NCBI RefSeq assembly: GCF_001625305.1
Contig: NW_017804365.1
Coordinates: 860,688 to 924,687 of the forward strand
Reading direction: 5' to 3'
Source: Branchiostoma belcheri
Lineage: Eukaryota; Chordata; Leptocardii; Amphioxiformes; Branchiostomatidae
Length of the DNA stretch: 64,000 bases
Part shown: piece by piece, positions 47,317-59,300 of the stretch
How positions within the stretch are numbered: the stretch's first letter is position 1
Layout of the letters: each line of letters opens with the position of its first letter
The notes under the pieces: generated by a model
The model's input: the letters and a program-made list of their open reading frames with translations, nothing else
The model's database searches: none
Told to the model about the DNA's origin: nothing
Program-made: the position numbers and the translations under genes

Positions 47317-48680
47317 TCCAGGTGGCGCTCCTCTGTGGCTGTGAGGGTCCAAGCCTCTGCGCCATAGAGTAGGACAGAGAGCACTAAGCTGTTATAGAGC
47401 CTGAGCTTGGTGTCAGTGGATATCCGGCCATTAGACCAGATGTGGCCGAGACTGGCCATTGCTGCGGACGAGCGGCCGATACGGGTCTTGATGTCGGATC
47501 TGCTTCTTCAGTCGGAAGAGATGGTGCTTCCTAAGTAGGGGCATCTTTCCACCACTTCTACGGTGTAGGACTCAATCGTGAGGTTGGCAGGTGGAGGTTG
47601 GTACTAATGGTAGTCACTCAGACTCTGGACCTTCATTTTCTGCCAGCTGATCTGTAGTCCGAGAGGCCTGGTTTCTGAGTCCATGATGTGGAGTGCGAGG
47701 TGAAGGGCCTGCATGATCTCTGCAAGAATGGCCACATCATCAGCATTGTCAAGGTCCGTTATGGTAACGTTTCCGAAGCTTGCACCACACGCACTCTGAG
47801 AGATGGTCCTTCAAAGTCTATGGCAGTGTTGAAGATGGTGGGGGCCAGGACACAACCTTGTCTCACACCACTGTTGATGTTGAAGCTGGCGGATGTCTGC
47901 CCATTTACCCTCACACTAGACGTTGTGGTGGAGTAGAGGAGGGAGAGGAGGTTCAGGAGCTTTGTGGGGACTCCCAAGATCTTGAGGATTTTCCACAAAG
48001 CTGGGCGATCCACAGAGTCAAAGGCCTGTTTCAGGTCAACATACACAGCAAAGAGTGGCTTCCTGTAGTCCCTTCTCAGCTCTTCGAGTATCCTAAGAGT
48101 AAGGATCCTGTCCACCGTGGAGCGGCCTGGAGTGATCGCTCTGATCTCGGCGTTGTTTGCTGAGGAGCAGTGGCCTCAGTCCCGCCAGGATGATGTGGGC
48201 AGGCACCTTCCCTGGGACGCTGAGGAGAGCTATGCCTCTATAGTTGCCGCAGTTGTCCTTGGGGCCCTTCTAATTATCCCGTGGAGCCAATCTGTGGGAA
48301 CAGTCTCTGTTCTCCATATGGCGGTAAACAGGACGTGAAGCTGGGCTGCTACCGCAGAACCACCTTTCAGCAACAGCTCTGGCGGGATGCCGTCTACCCC
48401 TGCTGCTCGACCGGGCTTGAGCTTGCTAATAGCCTCCAGCACTTCCTCCTGAGTAGGGGAATCATTAGAGATGGAATCGTCCTCTGAAGCTTGGCTGCTA
48501 AGGATTCCAACTGTGGTGAGTGTGGGGGAGGAGGTAGGTTGAGAAGGTTGCAGAAGTGTTCTCTCCAGCGGTCCAGCTGCTGTTCTGGAGTGTCCAGATC
48601 GGACCCATCCAGGGCCTTTATACACGCTATGGGTAGAGTTACTGAGAGTGTTCTGGGGGTTTTGTACAGGGTGCCTTGAT
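47317..48680 (-). mobile_element. LINE reverse transcriptase fragment, minus strand (degenerate)
   Basis: Read on the minus strand in shifting frames: LDRWREHFCNLLN, EAISKLKPGRAAGVDGIPPELL, VYVDLKQAFDSVDRPALWKIL, INSGVRQGCVLAPTIFNTAID, then an ADDVAIL-type catalytic box and a C-terminal LYNSLVLSVLLYGAEAWTL. The order is that of a non-LTR reverse transcriptase, but frames change and the 5' part is missing. I do not assign a clade. Confidence 0.85.
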
Positions 48681-48717
48681 TTTAAAACTCCCAGAAAATA
48701 ATTAAGAAAAGCAATTA

Positions 48718-49460
48718 GAGCAGGGAAGGTGCTTGCCCACATCATCCTGGCGGGACTGAGGCCACTGCTCCTCAGCAAACAACGCCGAGATCAGAGCGGC
48801 TTCACTCCAGGCAGCTCCACGGTGGACAGGATCCTTACTCTTAGGATACTCGAAGAGCTGAGAAGGGACTACAGGAAGCCACTCTTTGCTGTGTATGTTG
48901 ACCTGAAACAGGCCTTTGACTCTGTGGATCGCCCAGCTTTGTGGAAAATCCTCAAGATCTTGGGAGTCCCCCCAAAGCTCCTGAACCTCCTCTCCCTCCT
49001 CTACTCCACCACAACGTCTAGTGTGAGGGTAAATGGGCAGACCTCAGCCAGCTTTAACATCAACAGTGGTGTGAAGCAAGGGTGTATCCTGGCCCCCACC
49101 ATCTTCAACACTGCCATAGACTTTGTCATGGGAAGGACCATCTCTTAGAGTGCGTGTGGTGCAAGCTTCGGAAACGTTACCATAACGGACCTTGACAATG
49201 CTGATGATGTGGCCATTCTTGCAGAGATCATGCAGGCCCTACACCTTGCACTCCATACCATGGACTCAGAAACCAGACCTCTCGGACTACAGATCAGCCG
49301 GCAGAAAACGGAGGTCCAGAGTCTGAGTAACTACCAGCCTCCACCTGCCAACCTCACGATTGAGTCCCACACCGTAGAAGTGGTGGATAAGTTCTCCAAC
49401 TTAGGAAGCACCATCCCCTCCGACTGCAGAAGCACCTCCGATATCAAGACCGGACTTTTC
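48718..49460 (+). mobile_element. LINE reverse transcriptase fragment, plus strand
   Basis: This is a near-identical inverted copy of 47491-48218. An open frame to 49148 covers SGFTPGSSTVDRIL, VYVDLKQAFDSVDRP and INSGVKQGCILAPTIFNTAIDF, followed after a frame change by NADDVAILAE (catalytic Asp pair) and ISRQKTEVQSL. Both ends are truncated. It forms a head-to-head pair with the minus-strand copy. Confidence 0.85.
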
Positions 49461-49996
49461 TATTTGGATCCGAATTAACGTGTTTCGACCAATCATCTAA
49501 AACAGTAAAACTACATGTTAATGTTTATACACGAGTCTATACCAAACAATCTTTTCTCCGCTGTGCTTGAGGAACTTGGTTTAGAACACAACGTTCCCGT
49601 TTCTCAAGGTTTGAAAGAATGTGGGTTCCACCTGTCACCCACACATATCTGTAACTTGTCTGCCGTTATGGCCGGAGTTCCTCCAGTGGCAGTAGCGCTA
49701 GTGTAGGCTCTGTCCCGGTACACAGCCCCCAGCTGGGCGTTTTTTCTGACTTAATTTGTAGTACTGACATGTCAGGCAGCATTATGTTGACCCCACACGG
49801 GACAGTAGATCTGTTTGTTTCGGGTACAGGCTCCCAAGTAGATGTTCTTCACGATACGGGCGAGTTGTCGGATACTTCCCTCCCCCTGCATGGCTAGCTC
49901 AGGCTTGTCCCTTGTCAGGAAAACTCTTGTGTGCCACGTTAACGTTGCTTCCCAGACCCTCCCCCAACCCCTGCCCCACACCTGGCTGGCCACGAG
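49461..49996. other. Intergenic, unassigned
   Basis: A 63-codon open frame (49515-49706) starts MLMFIHESIPNNLFSAVLEE. I do not recognise it, and it may be a fragment of a mobile element. Nothing else is seen. Confidence 0.35.
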
Positions 49997-50345
49997 GTGC
50001 GCACACCTTGCCTTCCCAATTATCAAGGGGGAAAAATCGAGGTGCCGACAAAATTGCACATTCCGCTCTGGCGACACCTCCTAGGCGGTTACCAAGACAA
50101 CGCCCTCTGCGATCTGATAGAGTATGGTTTCCCAATCAATTACTGTATGTCTCCCCTACCCAGCCCAAGGTGCCAAAGACTTAATTAAATCTTCCCTCAG
50201 CTATCAGATACGCGGATCATGTAAACAAACACATCCGCACAGAATTGGCCTACGGCGCCACAATAGGCCCAATAAAAAACGATTTCTTCGCTGAGCCCTT
50301 CACCTGTTCCCACTACAGACAGTCAAAGGGTAAATGGGCGGAATA
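49997..50345 (+). mobile_element. DIRS/Ngaro-like retrotransposon fragment
   Basis: Frame 1 reads LPNYQGGKIEVPTKLHIPLW and GYQDNALCDLIEYGFPINY. After a frame change comes HVNKHIRTELAYGATIGPI. This pairing resembles the region ahead of the reverse transcriptase in tyrosine-recombinase (DIRS/Ngaro) elements. It is broken by stops and is a remnant. Confidence 0.55.
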
Positions 50346-50430
50346 ATTAGTATCATCTGATGACATCATCATGCAGGGTAGAGGTCACGTGATCAAGTTG
50401 TCTGTTCAGCCGACGGGAAACGAGATTTTT

Positions 50431-50870
50431 TTTCAGACCTTCGGACAGACCTTTGGTAAGTCAATGACAGAACGTCAGACATATGTTTTCTTGAACATTG
50501 AGCGTAAAATCTAGCGGATCAAGAATGTTACGCCCTAAGGCGGTTTTTAAATTAGTTTAACGGGTTAGCAAGGTAGCTTTCGTGGCTTGAAATTCTTAAT
50601 ATCTGATCTTGTTGTCCAAACTGGTAAATTCTGTTATTTTCAGATCTTTGACAGATCTTGGGTAAACCAATGACAGAACGTCAGACATGTTTTCTTGAGC
50701 ATTGAAGGAGTTTGTTCAGTCTAGTGGATCAAGAATGTTACGCCCTATAAAGTCGGTTGTTAAAATTAACGGCTTAGAAAGAACACTAGTACTAGCTTTC
50801 GTGGCTTGAAATGCTTGTCTGATCTTGTCCAAACTGGTAAATTCTGTTATTTTCAGACCTTTTTGGTGAT
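50431..50870 (+). promoter_or_regulatory. Tandemly duplicated 5' UTR exon-intron unit upstream of Patched-domain gene A
   Basis: The acceptor-like tttcag occurs at 50431, 50638 and 50851, with about 207- and 213-bp spacing and alignable sequence between (tgacagaacgtcagacat, gatcaagaatgttacgccct, gtggcttgaaat). The first carries a short exon-like acc...ctttg followed by gtaagt. The last would start the exon with the ATG at 50935. Gene B has a single unit (about 59341-59540). Confidence 0.55.
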
Positions 50871-50934
50871 CATTTGAAAAGAGGGGCCAGGCGAGGGAAT
50901 TTCAACGTTCAGTGCCCACCGAGTACACGACGAC

Positions 50935-53900
50935 ATGATAGCCAAATGGCTTGACGCGGCCGCGGGGCGAGTATATTACCGCTGGGGTAAGACAGTGGCC
51001 AAATGGCCGGCTCCTTTTGTTTTACTGCCTTTGGTCGCGTCTGGACTTTTAGGATACTTCGGGCTGATTGGACTCGTCTTAGACGAAGAACACAGCTTCG
51101 TTCCCGACAACGGGAAAACGCTTCCAGCCTTGGAAGGGTTAGAACATGTCGGATTTTTCCCTTCCGGCGACGCGATGGCTGAAATGATCGTCCAGGCTAA
51201 AGACGGCGGCGACACCCTTTTCGGAGACGGCGTGGTAGAAGAGGTACTACGGCTCCACCGCGAACTGACAACGGCGAGTACAGCCTCTGGAGACACGTTC
51301 GCCGCTCTCTGTTTCCGCGACCCCGCTACTACCGAATGTGTTCTGAGTGGAATTCTGCAACTCACGATAACAGCCGGCTCGGGACCCGCGCTTTGAGCCA
51401 TGAACCTGACCTATCCTTACCACAACCCCAACAGAGTAAACAATAATCTGGGCACGTATTTTGGAAGAGATCTTGGAGGGGTAGAAGTCAGTCAAGACGG
51501 CAGTACCATATTATCCAGCAAGGCTCTCCACCTAGCCTACGACGTACAGGCAAATTTGAGCCAATGGACAGTCACATTTCGTCAGGTATGCTCGGAATTT
51601 GAGTCCGAAAAAATCACGGTAGACTACATCATCCTGGGGTGGCATCATGAAGAGACAGGGACTCTTCCTGCAAGAGTGTCCCCGTACGTAGCAGCGGCTA
51701 TGGGACTGTTGATTCTGTTCTCTGTCGTGTCGTGTATGATGCTAGACTGGGTCCTGACCAAGCCGTGGTTGGCGGTGACAGGGGTGTTGTCAGCGGCTCT
51801 GTCTATTGTCTCTTCTATGGGAGTCTTGCCTCTGGCAGGAGTACCGTTCCATTCGCTAAACGCAGCGATACCGTTCCTTCTTCTAGGTATGTATGCCCTT
51901 AGTTATCTATAATATAAATGTATGCTTTTGTGGTTCATACGCTTTTATCGTGATGGAGTGATTTTTGGCAACGCCTAGGAAGGAATGTTTTTTACAGTAC
52001 TACGGGCGCTCTGAATTTTAAAAAATCCATTAATGCATTCCATGGTGAGTTTCCAGTGATGTCATTTCAGATATATATATCGTGATGACCACGTTTAAAT
52101 GATTGTACGTATATTATCACAATTGTTGAGAGTAACGGGAGGGGTCCTAAGACCGACAGGGGTCCTAAGTCTGGCAAGATTATTATTGTTATTCTGTTAT
52201 GCATGGGTGAATCCACATAAGAACAACTAGTTATGGAGTAAGACTTGATGTAAAAAAATAACAAAGTCGGAAAGTTTATCGAAGTTAATTTCTCAAACTA
52301 CTAGCGATTGAAATATTTGTTTGAATTTTTAAATTCAAACAAATAAAACTCTTTTCGCTGAGGTTGACGAGAGAACGTATCCAGCAAATAGCCTTCAGAA
52401 CTGTCAATCATTCATCCTACAGTGCGACATGTGCAAATATTTTACCACAAACATGAAAGGTGATTATTATACTTTCCATAGAAAACACACCTAGGCTTGA
52501 CATTGTCTTAATCCTTGGAAAATTGAAGCTAAAAAATAACGGGCAAATGTTTACGCCTAGCGGCCCGCCATCTTTACTGAGCCGCTACGAACAGGCAGCG
52601 GGGCGATGCAACAGAACTGGTCGGTAGAGCGCCGACTATTCCCGACAATCAAATCTTACCGGTTTTAAATAAACCCGTAGCCACTACTTATGCCAAAAAC
52701 AAGGCTGAAAAGACCATCAAGGCAACCGAAAGCGGATATATTTGGCCGCACGCAGTTGTAAACAACGCCGCCATTTTGTTTGTTAGCGGCGGGGTGATTT
52801 CGCTTTCACCATGCTTTCACCGAGGGAGACTCGTATCTAAGCGTATTTGAAAAAGTGGCGTAATAGAAAATATGGCACATGTTTAGGACCGAAAAATAGT
52901 ATTTTAACCTTATAGTGTTATCATCCTCGCATGGAGAGGTGAAATAGTCTCAGCTTGACTTGGTTGTTACTTATGCCGGAGTTGTTACTTATGCCGGAGT
53001 TTGGACCGGGGTCGGTCCAAACACGTTACGACAGCCCTATGTTACGACAGCCCTATGTTACGACAGTCCTATGTTTTGACGCCCCCTTTTTCCAACGCGA
53101 TTATGGCTATGTTCAGACACCAAATAATAAATTAATTGTAAATGTCTTGAGTGTAATGTATTTTTTCCATTCAAACAAGCATAGACAATGTATCCAAAGC
53201 ATTGGAAAAGGTTGTTAGCCCCTGTATATTGCATATTAACCCATTACGCGGTCGGTTGCGGTCGGTTAAGGTATTTAGGCATACCGCTAAAACCCCTAAA
53301 ACCTAGGCCTCCTTGTTCCGTTCAATCTCGTGTACGAAAACATAAGACAAGTTTCCTTTCTTTTTCATTATCTTTTTATTTACACTAATTTCATTTATGG
53401 TGGCCTTCTTGTATATATATAGGAATCGGAGTGGACGACATGTTCGTCATGATCGCAGCCTGGCGGAAGTGTGACGTACGACTTCCGGTGGAGGAGCGCA
53501 TGGGCCGTGCCATGTCAGACGCGGGGGTGTCCATCACCATCACGTCCCTCACCGACTGCCTCGCGTTCACCGCCGGCATCACCAGCGTCTTCCCGGCCGT
53601 ACGGATCTTCTGTACATACGCGGCCGTGGGGGTCGCTTTTGATTTCCTGTATCAGGTATGTTAATTTATGTTATTCTTCTTGCTGATTGGCTGTAGAGAT
53701 TTGATTAGGTTAACTCAATTAACACCTGTACAAAGCCATGCCATATTGACAGCATGAACTGCATTCAAGTGTTTTGGTAGGTATATCAAGCTTTCCTTCT
53801 CCAGCAAGGTATGTATATTCCGGTGAATGGGACGTGAAGATAACAATAGAAGGTAATCCGGTGTCCTAGGCAGGGTTGAACTCCACATTCCTGGTGCAGA

Positions 53901-56900
53901 ACAAACCAGTACCTCCCTTGGTCCTCTACTTCAACTAGAAAATAAAGAGAATAATAATAATGAAATGAAAGTACCATTTGCTTGTCTTTCTGCAGACAAT
54001 GAGTAACATGAATTACTGTCAATATTCAGACTGCATCACATAACATTGCATGGATAATCCTCTGGTACATGCATTACATTTCTATTCATACACCATGAAT
54101 GACTTTGTATGGCTTTTTCTAAGTTGATATCCCATCATGGGTTCCTAGTCCACAATAATATTAACTGGCAGTGCAGCTCATAGGTGGTCATAAGTGTTTA
54201 TAATAAGTTCCAAACATTCATGAATAACATTTAGTTAGAATTTACTGCAGGTGGGGGGGGGGCAACCTGGCCAAGGCAATTATTAGGTGTATCATTCTGC
54301 ATATGCTAATGTGGTTTAAAAGCATGCATCTTTAAAATGGCATTGCAGCATATGTTAGAGGAATATATTTACTACTATTTTACTTTACTTGGGAAAAGAT
54401 CATTTGTTTATTTAGAATTTCTTCCAAGGCTTGTAGTTGACATTCAAAACAATATGGCTGACCACATTTTGAACATCTTTGAAAGTGTAAAATTCTTGAT
54501 CAAAAATATGTAACTTTACAATATGCAGGAATATGTTGGAGTGCGATATGTAGTCATCTTTTATTTGACTTTGAAAGAGTCTTCTGTGTTCTTTAAATGC
54601 ATACCAGTAATTGAAATCCACATACTGTAAACAATATGGCTGCCAAATTTCAAGTGAATTTGAGAGTGTATATATCCAGATCACATGAATGGATCACTTC
54701 AAAATCCTGGAATAGAATTTGGGTACATATGTAGTTAAATTTTATTTGGCTTTGAACAAGATCATTTGATGTTTTTGAATTTATGCCAGCTCTTGAAGTT
54801 CACATACTGTATACAATATGGCTGGCAAAATATTAAGCAACTTTGACATATATTTCTTTTGTCTATATTTCTGGATCAAAAATAATCACCTCTTCAAAAC
54901 TCCCAAACATGTTGTAGTTATATATGTACTGATGTTTCATCTTATTTTGAAAACAATCATTTCATATTTTGAAATCTATCCCAGTGCTTGAAGTTCACAC
55001 AGTGAAAACAATATGGCTGACCAATTTTAAGCAAATTTGACAGTCTATATTTCTGGATCAGAACTAGGCACCTGTTTAAAATTCCAGGATATGATTAAGT
55101 GATATATGCAGTCATGTTAAATTTTACTTTGAAAGAAATCAGTTGTGTTTTTTGAATTTATCCCAGTACTTGAAGTTGATACACCTTGTCGGTGGGAGGG
55201 GGGCAAAATGCACTCTGGACCCAATTTCTCGACATCGGGTTGACCTTGGGTTGACCAAATACTTCCATGTTTTCAGGGCTACAAGGCCCCTAGAAGTAGT
55301 AATGACGAATGAAGTTAAAACGGGATTTTAGGCTACCGTACTCTTATAGATCGAATTTTAAGGTCGTCAGAGGCCACTGACTCCGAGGACAAAGGTTCCG
55401 AAACAGGGCAATTACTTAGCTTCTCTCATGTGTACAGATGACATGAAATATAAAGCACCCATATATCCCCTGTCTGTACGTATCAGTGACATGCAGTCTT
55501 GCATGGCCATCCTGGTGAACTGTGGTCTGTTTTCTAGCATGTACTTCATGAGCCGTCATCTTGATTGGCGGCCATTGCGAAACAAGCCAAAATTCCCATA
55601 AACCATTGTGTTTCGCCACCATTTTACTTAGCACCATGTCAAAATCAAATGACACAAAAATATGTTTTTAGAAAACTGCATTTTAATGTGGGTAAAAGGA
55701 TTTCTTTAACATTTTCATCTCCTCTAAGCTGCTTATCAAGGAACTTTATCATCATTTTTTTGCAATTTTTTTTTTTCACAAACTGGACTACTATATATAG
55801 AATAGGGAAATCAGAATACATATGTTGGTATATATGGGAGGTTTTCACCTTAAAGTTTCTTCCTACTTGCTTACAGATCACCTTCTTCGCTGCCTTCATG
55901 TCCCTGACTGGACGCCGAGAGCGAGCCAACCGTCACTGCCTCACCTGCCGGCCCGTCCTGCCCCAATCACAGGCACGGCACAAAAGCGCCACCTACCGAC
56001 TCTGCTGCGCAGCAGGCGTGTCGAGGCAGGAAGGCTCCTCTAAAATATTTAACCATGATCCGGTGTTAAACAGGTTATTGTATACTAACTTCGTTCCATT
56101 CATTTTGAAACCCTCGTCAAAAGTGGTCATATTTCTTTTGTATGCTGCTTATCTGGGGGTAGCTATCTGGGGGTGGCTTCAAATCCATATAGGCCTTCAG
56201 CACCAACGTTCAGTAGCAGACGACTCATACGTTCGCGGATACTTCGATGCATTGGACACGCACTTTCACAAATACGGCCGTAAAGTAGATATCTTTACAA
56301 CCGAACCACAGGAATACTGGAAAACAGAAGTGCAACAGGCTGTCTTAGACAAACTCAAAGCCTTCGACCAGAGCCAGTATTTCTACGACACATCAGAGAC
56401 CGCCGAGGTCTGGTTGCGAGACTATCTCCGTTTTCTGAATCGGACTGGTAATTCTCGTGCCGCCACAGACAAGACGTCCTTTTTGCAGATTCTAATCAGC
56501 CAGTTTCTGCCGACGGTTGGGCGCCAGTATTATAGGTCTTTAAATTTTACAGGAAATAACACTGGCATATCCGCATCCCGGTTCTTTGTTATACCAAAGG
56601 ACGTGACAACTACTACTAGTGCGAGAGGGGCAGCCATGATGGCAGAAGCTCGTCGTATCGCAGAAAGCGAGCCATTTATAATGAGGGCATTCAGCATTGA
56701 TTTCTTCCTGTCAGACCAGCTAGCCTTGATCCCTCCGAGTGCGCTACAGACGGCGGGCATTGCTGTAGCGATCATGTTCGCGGTGTGCTTCCTCTTCATC
56801 CCGCACTGTGTCGCTGCTTTCCTCACCACCTTTGCTCTGGTTTCCATCATCACGGGCCTTGTGGGGTACATGACCTTATGGGGGATAAATCTCGACCTGA

Positions 56901-57511
56901 TCTCTGTGATAGCTATCGTCATGTGTACCGGGTTCTCCGTGGATTTCTTCGCACACATAACCCACGCTTATGTCACTTCCAAAGCTGCAACTCCCGAGGA
57001 TAAACTGACAGATGCCGTGCGTGCCGTCGGCATGCCCATGCTGCAATCTTCTCTGTCCACTATCCTCGGCATGTTAGTCCTGGCCTTTTTTCCAGCCTAT
57101 ATTTTCCAGGCGTTATTTAAGACCGTTTTCCTGGTGATGGTCCTCGGGGTGGCTCACGGACTGGTCATCCTACCCATTTTGTTGACCACCTTAACGGGAC
57201 TGTGTGGTCAAGGGAACGTTAAAGAACAGACGACAGTCAAGAAAAATATCAAGACTCTAGCAATGCCTAACGGAGGCATTCCCCGTCCCTTCTATCAAAG
57301 ACCTCACTCGATTAGTTCATATATGCTTCGCAGAGCGCCAAAGCTTTATGTTATGAAACCAGAGAGTTCCTTGCCTAATTTACGTCCTAAAGTCGGACAG
57401 GATAACCCGTATTTTACTCCGGAAATGCGCGAGTGGATAAAATGGGCAGGTAGGCAAAAATCAGGTGTGGATAACCCAAATATGGAACCAGATAACCCAG
57501 ATAACCCTTAA
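50935..57511 (+). CDS. Patched-domain protein A (possible pseudogene: stop at codon 154)
   Basis: Exons: 50935-51886, 53423-53655, 55877-57511; 940 codons including the final TAA. It resembles PTCHD/PTR proteins, polytopic relatives of Patched and Dispatched in the RND superfamily. TM1 is at about residues 27-50, then a large extracellular loop, then a sterol-sensing domain over the exon 1/2 join (VSPYVAAAMGLLIL to GIGVDDMFVMIAAWRKCD). A second loop follows, then the matching second half (GINLDLISVIAIVMCTGFSVDFFAHITHAYV). The C-tail is short and carries an imperfect DNP repeat (DNPNMEPDNPDNP). TGA at 51394-51396 replaces CGA of copy B, so only 153 residues would be made. The other two exons are fully open. 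Exon 3 lacks 15 bases present in B (GAFDNPSSKEF in B, GSSKIF in A). Function in sterol or lipid export is inferred from the family. Confidence 0.8.
51394..51396 (+). other. Premature TGA in Patched-domain gene A
   Basis: Copy A reads gcgctttgagcc where copy B reads gcgcttcgagcc, a C-to-T change at a CpG that turns Arg into stop. Confidence 0.9.
52140..53260. other. About 1.1-kb extra sequence in intron 1 of gene A
   Basis: Intron 1 is 1536 bp in A and 341 bp in B, with matching ends. The extra block contains a palindrome (about 52313-52348), two copies of an 18-bp unit (gttgttacttatgccgga, about 52960-53000), three copies of a 16-bp unit (gttacgacag(c/t)cctat, about 53023-53072) and GC-richer unassigned sequence. 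Either A gained it or B lost it. Confidence 0.6.
54405..55180. repeat. Diverged tandem array, about 190-bp units, intron 2 of gene A
   Basis: Four units share acaatatggctg(a/c/g), cttgaagttcaca, tatttctggatca and ttttactttgaaa-like words. The last unit runs into the segment that is also found upstream of gene B. Confidence 0.7.
55060..55640. repeat. Segment shared with 58775-59300
   Basis: Both contain gatatatgcagtcatgtt, agaaatcagttgtg, aatttctcgacatcgg, acgggattttaggc, ttttaaggtcgt and gcacccatatatccc in the same order. Here it is in intron 2 of gene A. The other copy lies 5' of gene B. Confidence 0.8.
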
Positions 57512-57885
57512 AGTCAGTCAATGAATCAACTTTATTGCACAACAATTGTAACAAAATGTGAGCTAACGCTTTGAAGTTGGGTAATGCCTTAGCGTGTTCT
57601 GCTGTACAGTATGATTCTCCATTCTCACTTTTGGTATTTGTTTTGTATATGACAATTTACAATAATTGAGTTGGAAGATTAAAACAATCATGGGTGTTTT
57701 GCCTGTGAGCAGGACGATCGAGGTATACTAGATATATGATCATGGACAGCAACAAAGTTGTGAATTTAGAGGGGACTACCTTTATGCATTTCTGAGGTTG
57801 CAGAAGATTTATTTGCAACTTCTGAAAATGTCTCTAATTGATTCTTATGGCTGTATAGAAATATGACTGTTATACAAGACTGTTA

Positions 57886-58270
57886 AATGAATAGCAAAGT
57901 TCTTTGATCAAAACTATTTATTTTTCACGAGCCGACGTTTGGATGACCGTCTGTCATCTTCATCAGGGCAATTTCGACCGGTTAACTGTGCACTGACGCT
58001 AGATGTTACTTGGTGCATAGTACACTAAAGGTGTTACATAGTTCACCGTGCACTGTGAACTAGCTTAAAAACTAGCTTACCAAGTGAACCAAGTAACAGT
58101 GCACTGTGAACTATGTAACACCTTTAGTGTACTATGCACCAAGTAACATCTAGCTAGCGTCAGTGCACAGTAAACCAGTCAGAATTGTCCTGATGAAGAT
58201 GACAGACGGTCATCGAAACGTCGGCTCGTGAAAAATAAATGGTTGTGATCAAAGAACTTTGCTATTCATT
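57886..58270. mobile_element. Foldback element, 385 bp, nearly palindromic throughout
   Basis: The ends aatgaatagcaaagttcttt and aaagaactttgctattcatt match. The two halves (about 190 bp each) are largely reverse complements, meeting at gaactagcttaaaaactagcttacc. The arm contains cgagccgacgttt and gtctgtcatcttcatca, shared in part with 46032-46330. Confidence 0.85.
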
Positions 58271-58774
58271 CGTTTACCAACCTGATGAAATTATTTACGT
58301 GTGTAAGACTGTTACATTTTACTAGGCCTGCTGATCTGACTATATTGATGACATTCTCTGGGAACCCAAAACTGACGTCAACGTGCAAATAACAAAGTTT
58401 GGGATTGCGAGAGGATTCCAATCTAATCAGTATGGTCTTATATTATAGAAAGAGCACATGATATATCGACATTATATTGAATCTACGTATACATGTACAC
58501 GTAACTATGCAATTCATCGCTATCCCTACAATATACTCTGCGCACGTTGTTCATCTTATGCCATATATTGTGCTAGAAACACACTAGCTTGGGACAGTAC
58601 TTTAGGGCTGTTCTCTTGTAGAAGTTAAATCTGATGTAACAGATTTTTTAATATCTCTAAAACGTACTTTGTTATATCTATGTATAAAATGCACTTACAA
58701 TTGATGTGTAAAATGTTTTTTTAGATTGAAACACCAAAATGCCCGATGCACACAGGAACTAATAAATGGCTGTT

Positions 58775-59300
58775 CTATGCGATATATGCAGTCATGTTTA
58801 ATTTTACTTTGAAAGAAATCAGTTGTGTTTTTTTTTAATTTATCGCAGTGCTTAAAGTTGAGAACACCTTGTCAGTTTGTGGGAGGGGGGTGAAATGCAC
58901 TGAAATCAATTTCTCGACATCGGTTTGCGCGAATGTTTTCAGTGCTACAAGGCTCCTAGTAGTAGTAATGACGAAGTTAAAACGGGATTTTAGGCAACCG
59001 TACTGTTATAGAATTTTAAGGTCGTAAGAGGCCACAGACTCCAGTTTCCGAGGACAAAGGTTCCGAAATAGGGCAATCGCCTCCTACATGTACAGGTGAC
59101 ATGAAAGACAAAGCACCCATATATCCCCCGTCTGTACGTACTAGTGACTTGCAGTCTTGCATGGTCATCCTGGTGAACTGTGGTCTGTTTGCTTGGCGGT
59201 CATTTTGAAACAAGCCCTTAATTCCCATAAACATTGAGTTGCCCCACCTATTTCCTTGACACCATGTTCAGAATGGCCTCCCGTGTCATATGTAAAAGTT
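58775..59300. repeat. Segment shared with 55060-55640
   Basis: Copy of sequence found in intron 2 of gene A, here about 320-850 bp upstream of gene B's ATG. Confidence 0.8.

Noticed and set aside
49515-49706. 63-codon plus-strand frame as a gene
   Set aside because: No recognisable motif, flanked by retroelement remnants. Left as unassigned.
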